From assembly GCA_964400735.1 (NCBI GenBank), contig CAYNVQ010000005.1:186001-250000 (forward strand): a stretch of DNA of 64,000 bases. Direction: 5' to 3'. Shown here piece by piece: positions 8,588-17,190 of the stretch (position 1 is the first letter of the stretch; each line of letters begins with the position of its first letter). Origin of the DNA: CAYNVQ01 sp964400735. GTDB taxonomy: Bacteria; Acidobacteriota; Aminicenantia; Aminicenantales; Aminicenantaceae. The notes under the pieces were generated by a model that had not been told where the DNA came from, made no database searches, and saw only the letters and a list, made by a program, of their open reading frames with translations. Made by a program: the position numbers and the translations under genes.

Positions 8588-9841
8588 ATGATACTATCAA
8601 AAAAGATCCTTACCATCATTCTGGTTGTTATCGGAATCGGCGCTGTCGTTTTCTTTGTTTTTATCAGGGGTAGTTCAGATGCCGAGCGGCAAGAATCATC
8701 GACCGCATCTTCGGAAGAGACGGAAAGGGTGGATGAGACACCTATACCGGTGAAAGTCGATACGGCCAAAAGAGGCGAATTGATCATCTCATTGAAGTCT
8801 CCGGGTGAGGCCGTCACCAACAGGATGGTCACCGTCAAATCAGAGGTGGCCGGGGTCATCAAAAATTTGAATGTGGAAGACGGACAACATGTCAAAGAGG
8901 GAGATCTGCTGGTGGAATTGGATGACAGGCAATTCAGGCTCGAGCTGGAGAGGGCTCAGGCCGATCGACTGAGCAAGCTCTCCGAACTTCTGCTGGAAAA
9001 ACAGTTTTCAAGCTCGGAAGCGGCAGTCGACGATTCGGAGATGGACATCATTCGAAAGGCCAAACAAGAGTATGAAAAGGCTCAGGAGCTTCATCAAAAA
9101 GGGATGATATCCGATACAGAATACGATGAGGCTTACAAAACATACGAATTGGCCCTTATCGAGTCGGGAGAAAAAAAGGAAGAGGTCCGCTCTGCCATGA
9201 AGGGTTTGACCCAAGCCGAGATCCAGGTGAAGACAGCCCAGATGAATCTGGAAAAGACCAAGATAAAGGCTCCTTTTACGGGCATCATCACGGACATCCA
9301 GGTGTCTCCCCAAGAGCATATTACGGGCGGGAGGGATTTGTTCGTGCTGGTCAATATCAACCGCATCCAGGTGTATGCTAAAGTCCTGGAGAGCGAGATC
9401 GGCAAGATGAAAGAGGGGCGGGAAGTCACCTTGCGCTTCAGCGCCTATCCAGACAAAGTGTTCAAGGGTAAGGTAAAATCCATCAGCCCCATCGTCGATC
9501 CCGAAGACAAAACATGCAAGGTCATCATCGATGTGGCCAACCCGGAAGAGGAGATAAAGCCGGGAATGCATGCGGAGGTGGAAATCGCGGCCGAGATCTA
9601 TAAGGATAGACTGTTGATTCCCCAGGACGCTGTCCTCGACCGGGGAGGAAGGAAACTGGCCTTTGTTGTGGAAGACGGTTTGGCCAAATGGAGATATATC
9701 CAGTTGGGCCTGGAAAATGATGAGTATGCGGAAGTCCTTCCCAGCGAGAGAGAAGGAGAAGGAATACGAGAAGGCGAAACCGTGATCGTGGATGGCCATT
9801 TCACCCTGGCTCATGACGCCAAGGTTAGAATCGAAAAATAA
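8588..9841 (+). CDS. RND/HlyD-type efflux membrane fusion protein (periplasmic adaptor)
   Basis: Periplasmic adaptor of a tripartite export system. The 417-aa protein has one N-terminal membrane helix (residues 8-27) followed by an acidic linker. A split lipoyl domain follows (KSEVAGVIKNLNVEDGQHVKEGDLL, written in part, and KIKAPFTGIITDI), with an intervening coiled-coil hairpin (about 115-215), then beta-barrel segments (EVTLRFSAYP, GMHAEVEI). It has its own promoter and no transporter beside it. The nearest RND pumps are 13 kb away (22736 onward) and themselves lack an adjacent adaptor, so it may serve them; that is inference. Confidence 0.88.
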   Translation: MILSKKILTIILVVIGIGAVVFFVFIRGSSDAERQESSTASSEETERVDETPIPVKVDTAKRGELIISLKSPGEAVTNRMVTVKSEVAGVIKNLNVEDGQHVKEGDLLVELDDRQFRLELERAQADRLSKLSELLLEKQFSSSEAAVDDSEMDIIRKAKQEYEKAQELHQKGMISDTEYDEAYKTYELALIESGEKKEEVRSAMKGLTQAEIQVKTAQMNLEKTKIKAPFTGIITDIQVSPQEHITGGRDLFVLVNINRIQVYAKVLESEIGKMKEGREVTLRFSAYPDKVFKGKVKSISPIVDPEDKTCKVIIDVANPEEEIKPGMHAEVEIAAEIYKDRLLIPQDAVLDRGGRKLAFVVEDGLAKWRYIQLGLENDEYAEVLPSEREGEGIREGETVIVDGHFTLAHDAKVRIEK

Positions 9842-9978
9842 TTATTCCAGGATTCGCAAAAAAAAATGCATAGTGTCATTACAAAAGGAATGAAGCCCTC
9901 TCCTTCGGCTGATTTGTCGCTCTGTTCCTCCTGATGACGGCTTCTGCCAATAGATTCATAGAAGGGATTGAAAAAAAG

Positions 9979-10043
9979 GGGGACAGGGTATCTGATCGCC
10001 AATCGTAGAAGAGGTTAGGTTCGCTTTTTCGTACCCTATCCCC
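9979..10043. repeat. GGGGACAGGGTA inverted repeat
   Basis: GGGGACAGGGTA (9979-9990) pairs with TACCCTATCCCC (10032-10043), one mismatch. It belongs to the GGGGACAGGATA-type dispersed palindromes seen also at 13468 and 59699. It occupies the convergent gap between the adaptor and TonB-like genes. Confidence 0.5.
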
Positions 10044-10052
10044 GATGCGTCG

Positions 10053-11045
10053 TCATTTCAGCTTAAAGGTGACCGTGACGGTGAAGATGACCCCTCTGGG
10101 GCGTCCGTTGATGACCATGGGCTCATAAACCCACTGGCGCACGGCATCCTTGGCTGCCTGGTCCAGCAAAGGGATCGAACGCAGCACCTTCATGTTGGCC
10201 ACGCGGCCATAGATGTCGGTGGTTGCCTCGATGATGACGATTCCTTCCACCCTTGCCTGCCGGGCGATTTCCGGATAGATCGGCTCCACCTTCTTGACCA
10301 GCTTGGGGGGTTGGATCGAACCGACAGCCCGAACAGGAGCTTCGACCTCGCCGACTACACCGCCCAACACGCCGCCGACCACACCGCCGAGCACACCGCC
10401 GACGACTCCACCTTCGACGCCGCCTTCGACGCCGCCTTCGATGCCGATATCGGTGAGTTCTTCTTCGATGATTTCATCGGGGATTTCGACGGGAGCGACG
10501 AGCTGTCCGGGTTGGATGTTGGTTTGGGCCTTGACGGGTTTGATACGAGTACGGGCTTTTGAACTGCTGCGTTTTTTGGCTGGGGGTGGCGGAGGTGGCG
10601 GAGGTGGTGGGGGAGGAGCCAGGAATGCGCTGTACACTTCGACCTCAGGCAGGTTTCCCGTGTTCATCAAGGGCATGATCACCAGAAGCAGCGCAACAGC
10701 CACATGGGCGACTAAAGAAACGGGGAAGATCATCGCCTTCAGTCCGTAATTTTTTCCGCCTTCGATAAAAGAATCCTTGAACATGTTCTCCTCCTTGTAT
10801 TGAATTGGTGTTATTTTGTGTTTAATTCCGGATGTCACTCTCTGCGAGAATGACTGCCAGTATTCCTCATCCAGAGCCGAATAGATTATCTGCTTGGAAA
10901 TTTTATCCAGTTTCACCAATTCCGAAAGCTCCTTCTGGCATTCCCGGCAGGTCTTTAGGTGATTTTCGACTTGCCGTTTCGATCTGCCGCGGAGCTCTCC
11001 ATCGTGATAAGCACTGAGCATTTCTTTTATTTTATTATGCTTCAT
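10053..11045 (-). CDS. fused zinc-finger anti-sigma-like / TonB-family protein
   Basis: 330 aa with an unusual layout. Residues 1-86 form a small zinc-finger anti-sigma-like domain (YHDGEL, then H-x3-C-x2-C in HLKTCRECQ). Residues about 100-125 are one membrane helix. A run of twelve prolines and a basic stretch follow, then acidic and glycine-valine tetrapeptide repeats (EGGV/VGGV/LGGV, about 205-235), and a C-terminal TonB energy-transducing domain (VEPIYPEIARQARVEG, VLRSIPLLDQAAKDAVRQW). Met88 is preceded by an ideal AAGGAGGAGAAC site, so a TonB-only product from 10784 is possible. The gene lies 11 bp after the ECF sigma gene, matching a sigma/anti-sigma pair. Confidence 0.85.
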   Translation of the reverse strand: MKHNKIKEMLSAYHDGELRGRSKRQVENHLKTCRECQKELSELVKLDKISKQIIYSALDEEYWQSFSQRVTSGIKHKITPIQYKEENMFKDSFIEGGKNYGLKAMIFPVSLVAHVAVALLLVIMPLMNTGNLPEVEVYSAFLAPPPPPPPPPPPPAKKRSSSKARTRIKPVKAQTNIQPGQLVAPVEIPDEIIEEELTDIGIEGGVEGGVEGGVVGGVLGGVVGGVLGGVVGEVEAPVRAVGSIQPPKLVKKVEPIYPEIARQARVEGIVIIEATTDIYGRVANMKVLRSIPLLDQAAKDAVRQWVYEPMVINGRPRGVIFTVTVTFKLK

Positions 11046-11056
11046 CTACGTCTCCT

Positions 11057-11620
11057 TTAAAGATATCCAGCCATCAGTGTTTTGAGTTTTTGACGGGCTC
11101 TGCTTAACCGGGACATGACCGTTCCAGGGGCTATATTCAATAGGCTCGCTATTTCTTTATAGCTTTGGCCATCGAACACCCGCAGGATGAAGACGATCTT
11201 TTGATCAGGGGGAAGAGCCTTCAGCGCTTTTTTGAACGTGTGTTCCATTTGATTCTTTTGGAGCATTTCATGAGGCAATTCCTGTCCCAGTGAAGAATTA
11301 CCTGGAATGTTCTCAGCGCCTTCTCCTAAAGGCTCTTCCCTTTTCGAAACTTTGATAAAGTTAAGGCTATTGTTAACGGCGATCTTGCGGATCCAGGTGA
11401 AAAAGTTCATTCCGTCCTTGAAACTGTCCAGGGCGAAAAAAGCCTTGATAAATGTTTCTTGTGAGACGTCGTCTGCTGATTGGTGACTTCCGGTCATCCG
11501 CCGGCAGAGGTAGTAAATACGCTGCTGGTATCTCTTTACTAGGGTCTCGAAGGCCGTGACGTCGCCCTGTTTTGCCATCGTGATGAGCATTTGTTCCTCA
11601 TTATTCTTATGTTGCCTCAT
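11057..11620 (-). CDS. ECF-family RNA polymerase sigma factor
   Basis: 187-aa sigma-70 family member. Region 2 is visible in FETLVKRYQQRIYYLCRRM and DDVSQETFIKAF...WIRKIAVN. Region 4, a helix-turn-helix, is SYKEIASLLNIAPGTVMSRL with RARQKLK following. Region 3 is missing, as expected for ECF factors. It is followed 11 bp later by a gene whose N terminus looks like its zinc-finger anti-sigma factor, so membrane-linked control is likely. Its regulon cannot be told from sequence. Confidence 0.93.
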   Translation of the reverse strand: MRQHKNNEEQMLITMAKQGDVTAFETLVKRYQQRIYYLCRRMTGSHQSADDVSQETFIKAFFALDSFKDGMNFFTWIRKIAVNNSLNFIKVSKREEPLGEGAENIPGNSSLGQELPHEMLQKNQMEHTFKKALKALPPDQKIVFILRVFDGQSYKEIASLLNIAPGTVMSRLSRARQKLKTLMAGYL

Positions 11621-11772
11621 TCTTGCTCCCTTCTATATACAAATGAAATCTCGGTTTATTCCCCAAATTTTTCATTTTTTCTTTTTCCCCAGAACATACC
11701 AATAAAAGGCAATTTTCGTGCCGTTTGAAATTTCTTTAGCTCTATTATTATTAAGAAGTTAACCAAATATTC

Positions 11773-11787
11773 CGGCAGAATCTGCCG
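11773..11787. promoter_or_regulatory. perfect 7-bp inverted repeat upstream of the ECF sigma gene
   Basis: CGGCAGA-A-TCTGCCG lies between the TPR gene's stop and the sigma gene's start, both on the minus strand. It could be an operator or a weak terminator; no T-run follows on the minus strand. Confidence 0.3.
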
Positions 11788-11818
11788 TAAAATATCTTTA
11801 CAAATGGAAAGGAAATTG

Positions 11819-13390
11819 TCATTTTTTCATCAGCTGAAGAAGCTCTTCAGCTTTGTCTTTTAAGGCAGGATGAGTCGCCGCCATCTCGGCAAGCTGGATG
11901 GCCTTGGCCTGCATACTTGCATTATGGTATCCGGCGGCGGCATTGTACCAGGATGTGGCCTTGGTGAGTTGTGTTTTTCTCAGGTGTGCTTTTTTGTTGG
12001 CGACATACCTCTTTTTTCTCTCTTCGGAAAGGGAGGAATTTTGTATCTTATTAATCTGTTTCTGGATGAGCTCTTCTTTTCGTCCGTAATTGCTGCTGGC
12101 CATTTCAAAATAAGCCCCTGAATTCAACCAGTCTTCTTGAATGGCTTTTATTTTCCCCAAGTAATAGGCTGGATCTCCGTTCGATGCATCTTGTTTGTAG
12201 GCTTCCTGAAGATTCTTCTCGGCCTCTTCCATTCTGTTTTGATTGAAGGCGATTAGTCCGGCCAGAAATAATACTTGGCCGTACCCGATAAGGTATTTCT
12301 TGGAAATTTCGATGTTTTCCCAGGCGTTTTGATATTCTCCCAGCTCGTTTTGGTTCCAGGCGAGCCAGTAGTGGCTCTCGCCAAGATAATATTTTCCTAG
12401 AGACAGCATAGTGTTGCAGATTTTTGTGGCCTCTCTGTGTTTCCCGAGGTAGCTCAGGCACATGGCCTTGCCCAGCAGGGCATCCCGATGGGCAGGGGCC
12501 ATCTTCAATGTCTTTTCGTAGAATTCCAGGCTTTTAACGAGTTCCTCGAAAGCGAAATAGATGCTTCCTAGTGAGACGAGGATAGAGACAGATTGGGGGA
12601 AGTGTTCGTAGGCTTTGAGGAAATTATTTTCGGCTGTGATCAGGGACCCTTGCTGGAAGGCCATGTTCCCTAAAAAATAAAAAACCTCATAGAAGGCCGG
12701 TTCATCCTGAAGCAGCTTTTCCAAGTTTTCAGGATTCTTTACAGGGTAGAGTGCGAGTTTGTACCGGATCAGGAAAGAGTCGGGAAAGGCCTGTTTGATC
12801 GCCTCGAAGTCTGGTTTTTCTTTGATTAGATAGCTGAAAGAGGAATGGAAACAGAGGTTCAAATAGGCATAAAAATCTTCTGTCCCGGCTTTCTGCTCAA
12901 GCAAATCGATCCAAGCGGTAATTTCGTCTTTGATATCGTCATATGAAACGATCGCGATGTCCCCGGTCTCGACAATGTCTCCCACGATGCCGACCGACTT
13001 TCTGGGGATGGAGTTGGCGATCTTGAGGAATACCGAGTAGACGGATAGATAGGGGGTGGATGCGATGATATCGGCCGCTTTTTTGAGATAAGTATCTTTC
13101 AGGAAACCGAGTTCCCTATCTCTGAGTCCGAGAAGGATGGCGGTCTTCAAAAGTTTTTCACTGTTTTCTTTCTGGAATATAGGGAAGGCCAGCGCTTGCT
13201 CGTAGAGTTCCAAAGCACGCTTCAGGCTGACGTAGCATCCGGCGTGATAAAGCGCATCCGCTTCACTAGTGAGGGATTTGTGTTCAACCAGCTGTTGTGG
13301 TGTGAGGACAGGTTTTTTGGGAGCACAACAGAGGACGAGAGCAGCCGCTACAAACATCAAGATGAACTTATAGGCGAATTTAATGCTCAA
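11819..13390 (-). CDS. TPR-repeat lipoprotein of unknown function
   Basis: 523 aa. The N terminus is a lipoprotein signal (AALVLCCAPKK, lipid-anchored Cys21), placing the protein in the envelope. The rest is alpha-helical with repeated TPR-like units, clearest at about residues 255-400 (for example VSILVSLGSIYFAFEELVKS, HRDALLGKAMCLSYLGKHRE, SHYWLAWNQNELGEYQNAWE). Such repeats scaffold protein contacts. It reads in the same direction as the downstream sigma operon, with a 198-bp gap holding a small palindrome. No function can be assigned. Confidence 0.85.
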   Translation of the reverse strand: MSIKFAYKFILMFVAAALVLCCAPKKPVLTPQQLVEHKSLTSEADALYHAGCYVSLKRALELYEQALAFPIFQKENSEKLLKTAILLGLRDRELGFLKDTYLKKAADIIASTPYLSVYSVFLKIANSIPRKSVGIVGDIVETGDIAIVSYDDIKDEITAWIDLLEQKAGTEDFYAYLNLCFHSSFSYLIKEKPDFEAIKQAFPDSFLIRYKLALYPVKNPENLEKLLQDEPAFYEVFYFLGNMAFQQGSLITAENNFLKAYEHFPQSVSILVSLGSIYFAFEELVKSLEFYEKTLKMAPAHRDALLGKAMCLSYLGKHREATKICNTMLSLGKYYLGESHYWLAWNQNELGEYQNAWENIEISKKYLIGYGQVLFLAGLIAFNQNRMEEAEKNLQEAYKQDASNGDPAYYLGKIKAIQEDWLNSGAYFEMASSNYGRKEELIQKQINKIQNSSLSEERKKRYVANKKAHLRKTQLTKATSWYNAAAGYHNASMQAKAIQLAEMAATHPALKDKAEELLQLMKK

Positions 13391-13467
13391 CCATTCACCC
13401 CATCTCTATCTTAATCTATTACGCTTGTTTCCCTCAAGCTGTTTATTAAAAAAGGGGACATATAAAA

Positions 13468-13620
13468 AACGGGGACAGGATACAGTGGCATTTTTCTATT
13501 CGAGCCATCGCCATAGAGATCACTCTGAGTGTTTTACTAGATAATTAAGTATGTAATTTTGTCAGGATACAGAAAGCCAAACAAATAGATTAATTGGTGC
13601 GAGAATATCCTGTCCCCGTT
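13468..13620. repeat. AACGGGGACAGGATA long inverted repeat
   Basis: The arm AACGGGGACAGGATA (13468-13482) and its exact complement TATCCTGTCCCCGTT (13606-13620) enclose about 123 bases. A third, same-sense copy TATCCTGTCCCC sits at 13749-13760. The enclosed DNA has no open frame of note. It resembles a MITE-like or REP-type element. Confidence 0.6.
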
Positions 13621-13700
13621 TATTTTGCAGAAGCCTAGCCATGTTTGAGATAAAAAAAATTCTTCTGCCTGTGATTGATGGATGCCGTATCAAAAAAGCG

Positions 13701-13725
13701 GGGTGATACCTAGGGGAACGTCCCC
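13701..13725. repeat. dispersed GGAACGTCCC repeat unit (copy 2)
   Basis: GGGTGATACCTAGGGGAACG followed by TCCCC. Very similar to 20972-20996 and related to 3318 and 47324. Confidence 0.5.
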
Positions 13726-13775
13726 ATTTTTCGCGTTAAGTGCAAGAGTATCCTGTCCCCAATTCAATTTATGGC

Positions 13776-13815
13776 TTGACAAATCGACTAAACTGTATTA
13801 ATAAATTAATACAGT
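13776..13815 (+). promoter_or_regulatory. promoter with overlapping 24-bp operator of the GntR-ABC operon
   Basis: TTGACA (13776-13781), 17 bases, TAATAA (13799-13804). The -10 box lies inside a perfect palindrome, ACTGTATTAAT-AA-ATTAATACAGT (13792-13815), 11-base arms. The first gene encodes a YtrA-like GntR repressor, and YtrA-type regulators bind such operators, so autorepression is the natural reading. Confidence 0.75.
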
Positions 13816-13830
13816 AGGACAGATGGAAAA

Positions 13831-14274
13831 ATGATCAAAGTCGACACATCCAGCTTCATCCCGATCTATGAACAGATCAAAACCCAGATGAAAAGGGAAA
13901 TCTTCCTTGGGCATTTAAAACCGAAAGATGCCCTGCCGTCCATTCGGGATTTGGCCACCGAGCTAATCATCAATCCCAACACCGTGGCCCGGGCCTATCG
14001 GGAGCTGGAAATGGAAGGCTTCATCTACACCCGGAAAGGAAAGGGATGCTATGTTTCTGATGACTCATCGCAGCTTATGGCAGATGAAAGAAAGTGGATT
14101 CTGATGCAGAGTTTCGACGGGGCCATTGAGGAAGCCAAAAGGTTCGGTCTCAACTCGAAAGAAATTCAAGCCCTTTTTGAAGAGAGGCTGAGATTTGCTT
14201 CCAGCGCCGATAATGGAAAAGTACGAAAAGAAAAAGAAGAGGAAGAAACTGAAGAAAAGATTAAAGGAGAATAA
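13831..14274 (+). CDS. GntR-family transcriptional regulator, YtrA-like
   Basis: 147-aa repressor with an N-terminal winged helix (IPIYEQIKTQMKREIF, then LPSIRDLATELIINPNTVAR, residues about 8-70) and only a short helical tail of about 50 residues, as in the YtrA subgroup that lacks an effector domain. The tail ends in a Lys/Glu-rich run. It is the first gene of an operon with an ABC ATPase 1 base downstream, the usual YtrA context. The palindrome over its own -10 box is the likely binding site. Confidence 0.92.
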   Translation: MIKVDTSSFIPIYEQIKTQMKREIFLGHLKPKDALPSIRDLATELIINPNTVARAYRELEMEGFIYTRKGKGCYVSDDSSQLMADERKWILMQSFDGAIEEAKRFGLNSKEIQALFEERLRFASSADNGKVRKEKEEEETEEKIKGE

Positions 14275-14275
14275 A

Positions 14276-15151
14276 ATGGGTGAAATCCTCAGAGCGGAAT
14301 GTCTTTATAAAAAATTCGGACGCAAACAGGTCCTTAAAGATTTCAACATGACTCTGGAAGAGGGAAAGGTCTACGGACTCCTCGGGAAAAACGGCGAGGG
14401 AAAGACCACTCTGATCCGGATGATCATTGGAGTCATCCCCGGAGACAAAGGAAAGATTTATTATAAGGGAAATCCCATCGCTTTCAACAGCCCGCATTAC
14501 AAGAAAGAGGTAGGCTATATTCCAGAGGAATCCATCTTTTTCGGTTGGATGAGGATAAATGAATTGCTGACCTTCAATTCTTCCTTTTATCCCAAATGGA
14601 ACGCTAGCAAAGCCCGAGAATTTTTAAAAAAATTCGACCTGGATGGGAATCTCAAGATCAAAAACCTTTCCCGAGGTATGAAGCTGAAAATGGGATTGGT
14701 CGTCGCCCTGGCATCAGAACCGGAGCTCTTGATCCTGGATGATCCCACCTCCGGAATGGATGTTCCCACACGTCATGATTTTCTCAAAGGAATCATCCAG
14801 GAAATTCTGGATGAAGGGACTACCATCCTTTTTTCCTCCCATTTAGTTCACGAACTGGAAGGCATCATCGACCATCTGGGCATTCTTCATGATGGACACC
14901 TCATTCTCGATGGCGAGTTCGAAAAGGTGAGGAATAGCGCTAAAAAAGTCTATCTAAGTTTTGATGGTTCTGTTCCTGATCGAATCGAAATAACTGGTAT
15001 TCTCTCAAAGCAGACCAACGGAAGTAAATGCGATCTCGGGATCTATCCCTGGAGCGAAGATGCAAAAAAAGGTTTAGAAGCATTGAATCCCACCACGATG
15101 GATGTCGAGTCCATGACCCTGGAGGAAATCTTTATCCATTTTGTTGCTTGA
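14276..15151 (+). CDS. ABC transporter ATP-binding protein
   Basis: 291-aa nucleotide-binding subunit. Walker A is GKNGEGKTT (the usual S/C before GKT is E), the signature is LSRGMKLKMG, Walker B with catalytic residues is LLILDDPTSGMD, and the H-loop is FSSHLVHE. A short C-terminal extension follows. ATG at 14276 begins one base after the GntR stop and follows AAAGGAGA; the frame is open upstream but those codons overlap gntR. Its partner is the permease at 15211. This ATPase-plus-ABC-2-permease layout suggests export, for example of a lipid or antibiotic; the substrate is unknown. Confidence 0.93.
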   Translation: MGEILRAECLYKKFGRKQVLKDFNMTLEEGKVYGLLGKNGEGKTTLIRMIIGVIPGDKGKIYYKGNPIAFNSPHYKKEVGYIPEESIFFGWMRINELLTFNSSFYPKWNASKAREFLKKFDLDGNLKIKNLSRGMKLKMGLVVALASEPELLILDDPTSGMDVPTRHDFLKGIIQEILDEGTTILFSSHLVHELEGIIDHLGILHDGHLILDGEFEKVRNSAKKVYLSFDGSVPDRIEITGILSKQTNGSKCDLGIYPWSEDAKKGLEALNPTTMDVESMTLEEIFIHFVA

Positions 15152-15210
15152 TCTGGATTCTTCATGAAAATGCCGATACAATTTTTTATTAGGGAAAGAG
15201 GGAGGTTGTG

Positions 15211-17088
15211 ATGTTCGTTAAAATATTCCTGAAGGAATGGCGGGAAAATATTCTGATCTTCAGTCTGGCCATCCTGATGATGGCCGCCATGGTCGTCCTG
15301 AATTTATCCGGCAGCCAGGAAATGACGCTCCATTTTTCTGGTATGTTCCTGCTCCTTTTTCTCCCCTTCGCGGCCCTCCTCATCGGCTCGGGCGGCTTTT
15401 ATTCTGAATACAAGGATAACGCCTGGATCTATCTTTTCTCCCGTCCGATTAGAAAGGAACTCATCTGGATCTTCAAGTATGTTTCTCAGTTAAGTATACT
15501 GGTAACCATCTTTTTCATTTTCTATTTTGTCAGACGATTCCTCCCTGGCCTGGACAGAATTCTTCAAGATTTGGATTTCCCCAATATATACATCAGATTT
15601 CTTCCCTTATCTATTTATCTCGTGATGCCGCTGCTGGCATTTACCACGGGGTTTTCCCTCTCTCTTCTTTACGATAAACAGTTCATCATCTTTTTCGCGA
15701 GCATCCTTGTTGGGGTTGGATTGCTATTCGCTTCCCAGAACTATACCGAATTTCTCTGGATAAAAGGTTACAGGGTGAGGCACCATGAGATCTTTTATCT
15801 CTTTTTTGCCCTGAGTTTCGTTCTTGCCTCCATCCTGACCTTCGTGAGATCGGATTTTTCACAACAGGTCAAAAAAACGTTAAAATTCTCCAAATATTTG
15901 GCTATTTCTCTTGTTGTTTCTTTCTTCCTGGGGACGATCTGGGCTACCAACGGACAAATCTTCTCATCCGGCAAAGGTTTCTACTCATGGAGTTCCCAGG
16001 AATATCAAGGGAATCTTTACTTTCAATCTTTCAGAAGAGGAATTCTTCGGTATGACGCCGCAAAGGACCGTGTGGATATCCTCAATAGAGAGGCCAGAAT
16101 ACCCTATGAAAAATTCTCTTTAAGAGCGGGGAAAATAGCGTTTATCCAAGAAGTTGTCAAAGGCAAACATTGGTATGACGATCTCTGGATCATGGATGCC
16201 GATGGGATTGATAAGAAACCGCTGATCGAGTCCCATAAAAAAGATTCTCCCTTTCATGATATGTATATCGGTTCCTGCCTCCTTTCTCCGGATGGCTGCA
16301 AAGTCGCTTTTGTTTCGAATCACTGGGAGAAAAAGGAGGGGAGGGGGGTTTGGATTCTTACCCTGTGGTGGATGAACACGGATGGGACACAAATAAAGAG
16401 TCATCGTTTCGACGTTTTCCCCTTAAAAAATTTGGAACTGATGGCTTGGCCGTCGGAATCGAACAACATTATCATGCTGATCGAGGAAAAGCCTCCTTTG
16501 CAATCAAAGCCAGCTCAAATCATCGAATTCGGCCTTACAGAAGAAAATCAATATGTTTTAGTTGAGGACTTCAAGGCTCCGCGCCGCTGGAGCGTTTCTC
16601 CGGACCAAGACTATATGGTGCTCAGAACACACCAACATGATGAAGGTGATGAAATATATGTGATTTTGAATCTTCAGACGCATGAAATGAATGAAATATT
16701 TTCAGCAGAGCACTTGAAGGTCTGGGGCCTGAAGTGGAGTCCCGATGGCCGTCAAATCGCCTTTTCCAGGTCTAAGGAGTTGTATGTTTATAGGCTGGAT
16801 GAGAAAGAAATAAAAAAGATCAGCCAGAGGAATTACGATTATGAGATCGGGTACGATTGGACCTCGGACGGGAAGAAATTTGTGCTTCATGCCCCGATCG
16901 ATGGGGAGAATCATATGGTGGTCATGGATGAGAATTTCGAGGAAATAAAGAAAATCAAGATTACCGTTCCGTTTAAAGGCGCTCTATTGGTCTGGGGTTT
17001 GGAAAATCAAGTCCTTCTGAAAGGCACCGGAAAAGGCGACCTCTGGCGCGTTGACCTCGAAACAGAGGATTGGAAAAAGGTCTATTGA
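15211..17088 (+). CDS. ABC-2 type permease fused to a beta-propeller domain
   Basis: 625 aa in two parts. Residues 1-250 form about six membrane helices of an ABC-2 permease. Residues from about 255 to the end are soluble with TolB/DPP-like propeller repeats (LLSPDGCKVAFVSNHW, VSPDQDYMVLR, WSPDGRQIAFSRSKELYVY, WTSDGKKFVLHA). Typical ABC-2 permeases of this kind end after the helices, so the propeller is an addition. ATG at 15211 follows GGGAGG; a GTG one codon earlier is less likely. Third gene of the gntR operon and followed by a terminator. The propeller may sense ligand or bind a partner; its side of the membrane is uncertain. Confidence 0.85.
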   Translation: MFVKIFLKEWRENILIFSLAILMMAAMVVLNLSGSQEMTLHFSGMFLLLFLPFAALLIGSGGFYSEYKDNAWIYLFSRPIRKELIWIFKYVSQLSILVTIFFIFYFVRRFLPGLDRILQDLDFPNIYIRFLPLSIYLVMPLLAFTTGFSLSLLYDKQFIIFFASILVGVGLLFASQNYTEFLWIKGYRVRHHEIFYLFFALSFVLASILTFVRSDFSQQVKKTLKFSKYLAISLVVSFFLGTIWATNGQIFSSGKGFYSWSSQEYQGNLYFQSFRRGILRYDAAKDRVDILNREARIPYEKFSLRAGKIAFIQEVVKGKHWYDDLWIMDADGIDKKPLIESHKKDSPFHDMYIGSCLLSPDGCKVAFVSNHWEKKEGRGVWILTLWWMNTDGTQIKSHRFDVFPLKNLELMAWPSESNNIIMLIEEKPPLQSKPAQIIEFGLTEENQYVLVEDFKAPRRWSVSPDQDYMVLRTHQHDEGDEIYVILNLQTHEMNEIFSAEHLKVWGLKWSPDGRQIAFSRSKELYVYRLDEKEIKKISQRNYDYEIGYDWTSDGKKFVLHAPIDGENHMVVMDENFEEIKKIKITVPFKGALLVWGLENQVLLKGTGKGDLWRVDLETEDWKKVY

Positions 17089-17117
17089 CCGGAATTTTTT
17101 CAGAAAACCGGTTTTTT
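17088..17117 (+). terminator. probable rho-independent terminator of the gntR-ABC operon
   Basis: The arm ACCGG-AA-TTTT pairs with AAAACCGGT (a two-base bulge) and is followed by TTTTTC. It begins at the stop codon of the permease gene. Confidence 0.5.
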
Positions 17118-17190
17118 CATATTTTTTTCTTAAATGGCGTAGGGCAGTAAAAAGGGAAACATCGTTGAATAGATATCATTAGGATATGTG

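Noticed and set aside
10294..10749. Long threonine/proline-rich and Asp/Ala/His-rich open frames opposite the TonB-like gene
   Set aside because: They are produced by the Gly-Val tetrapeptide and polyproline codons read on the other strand.
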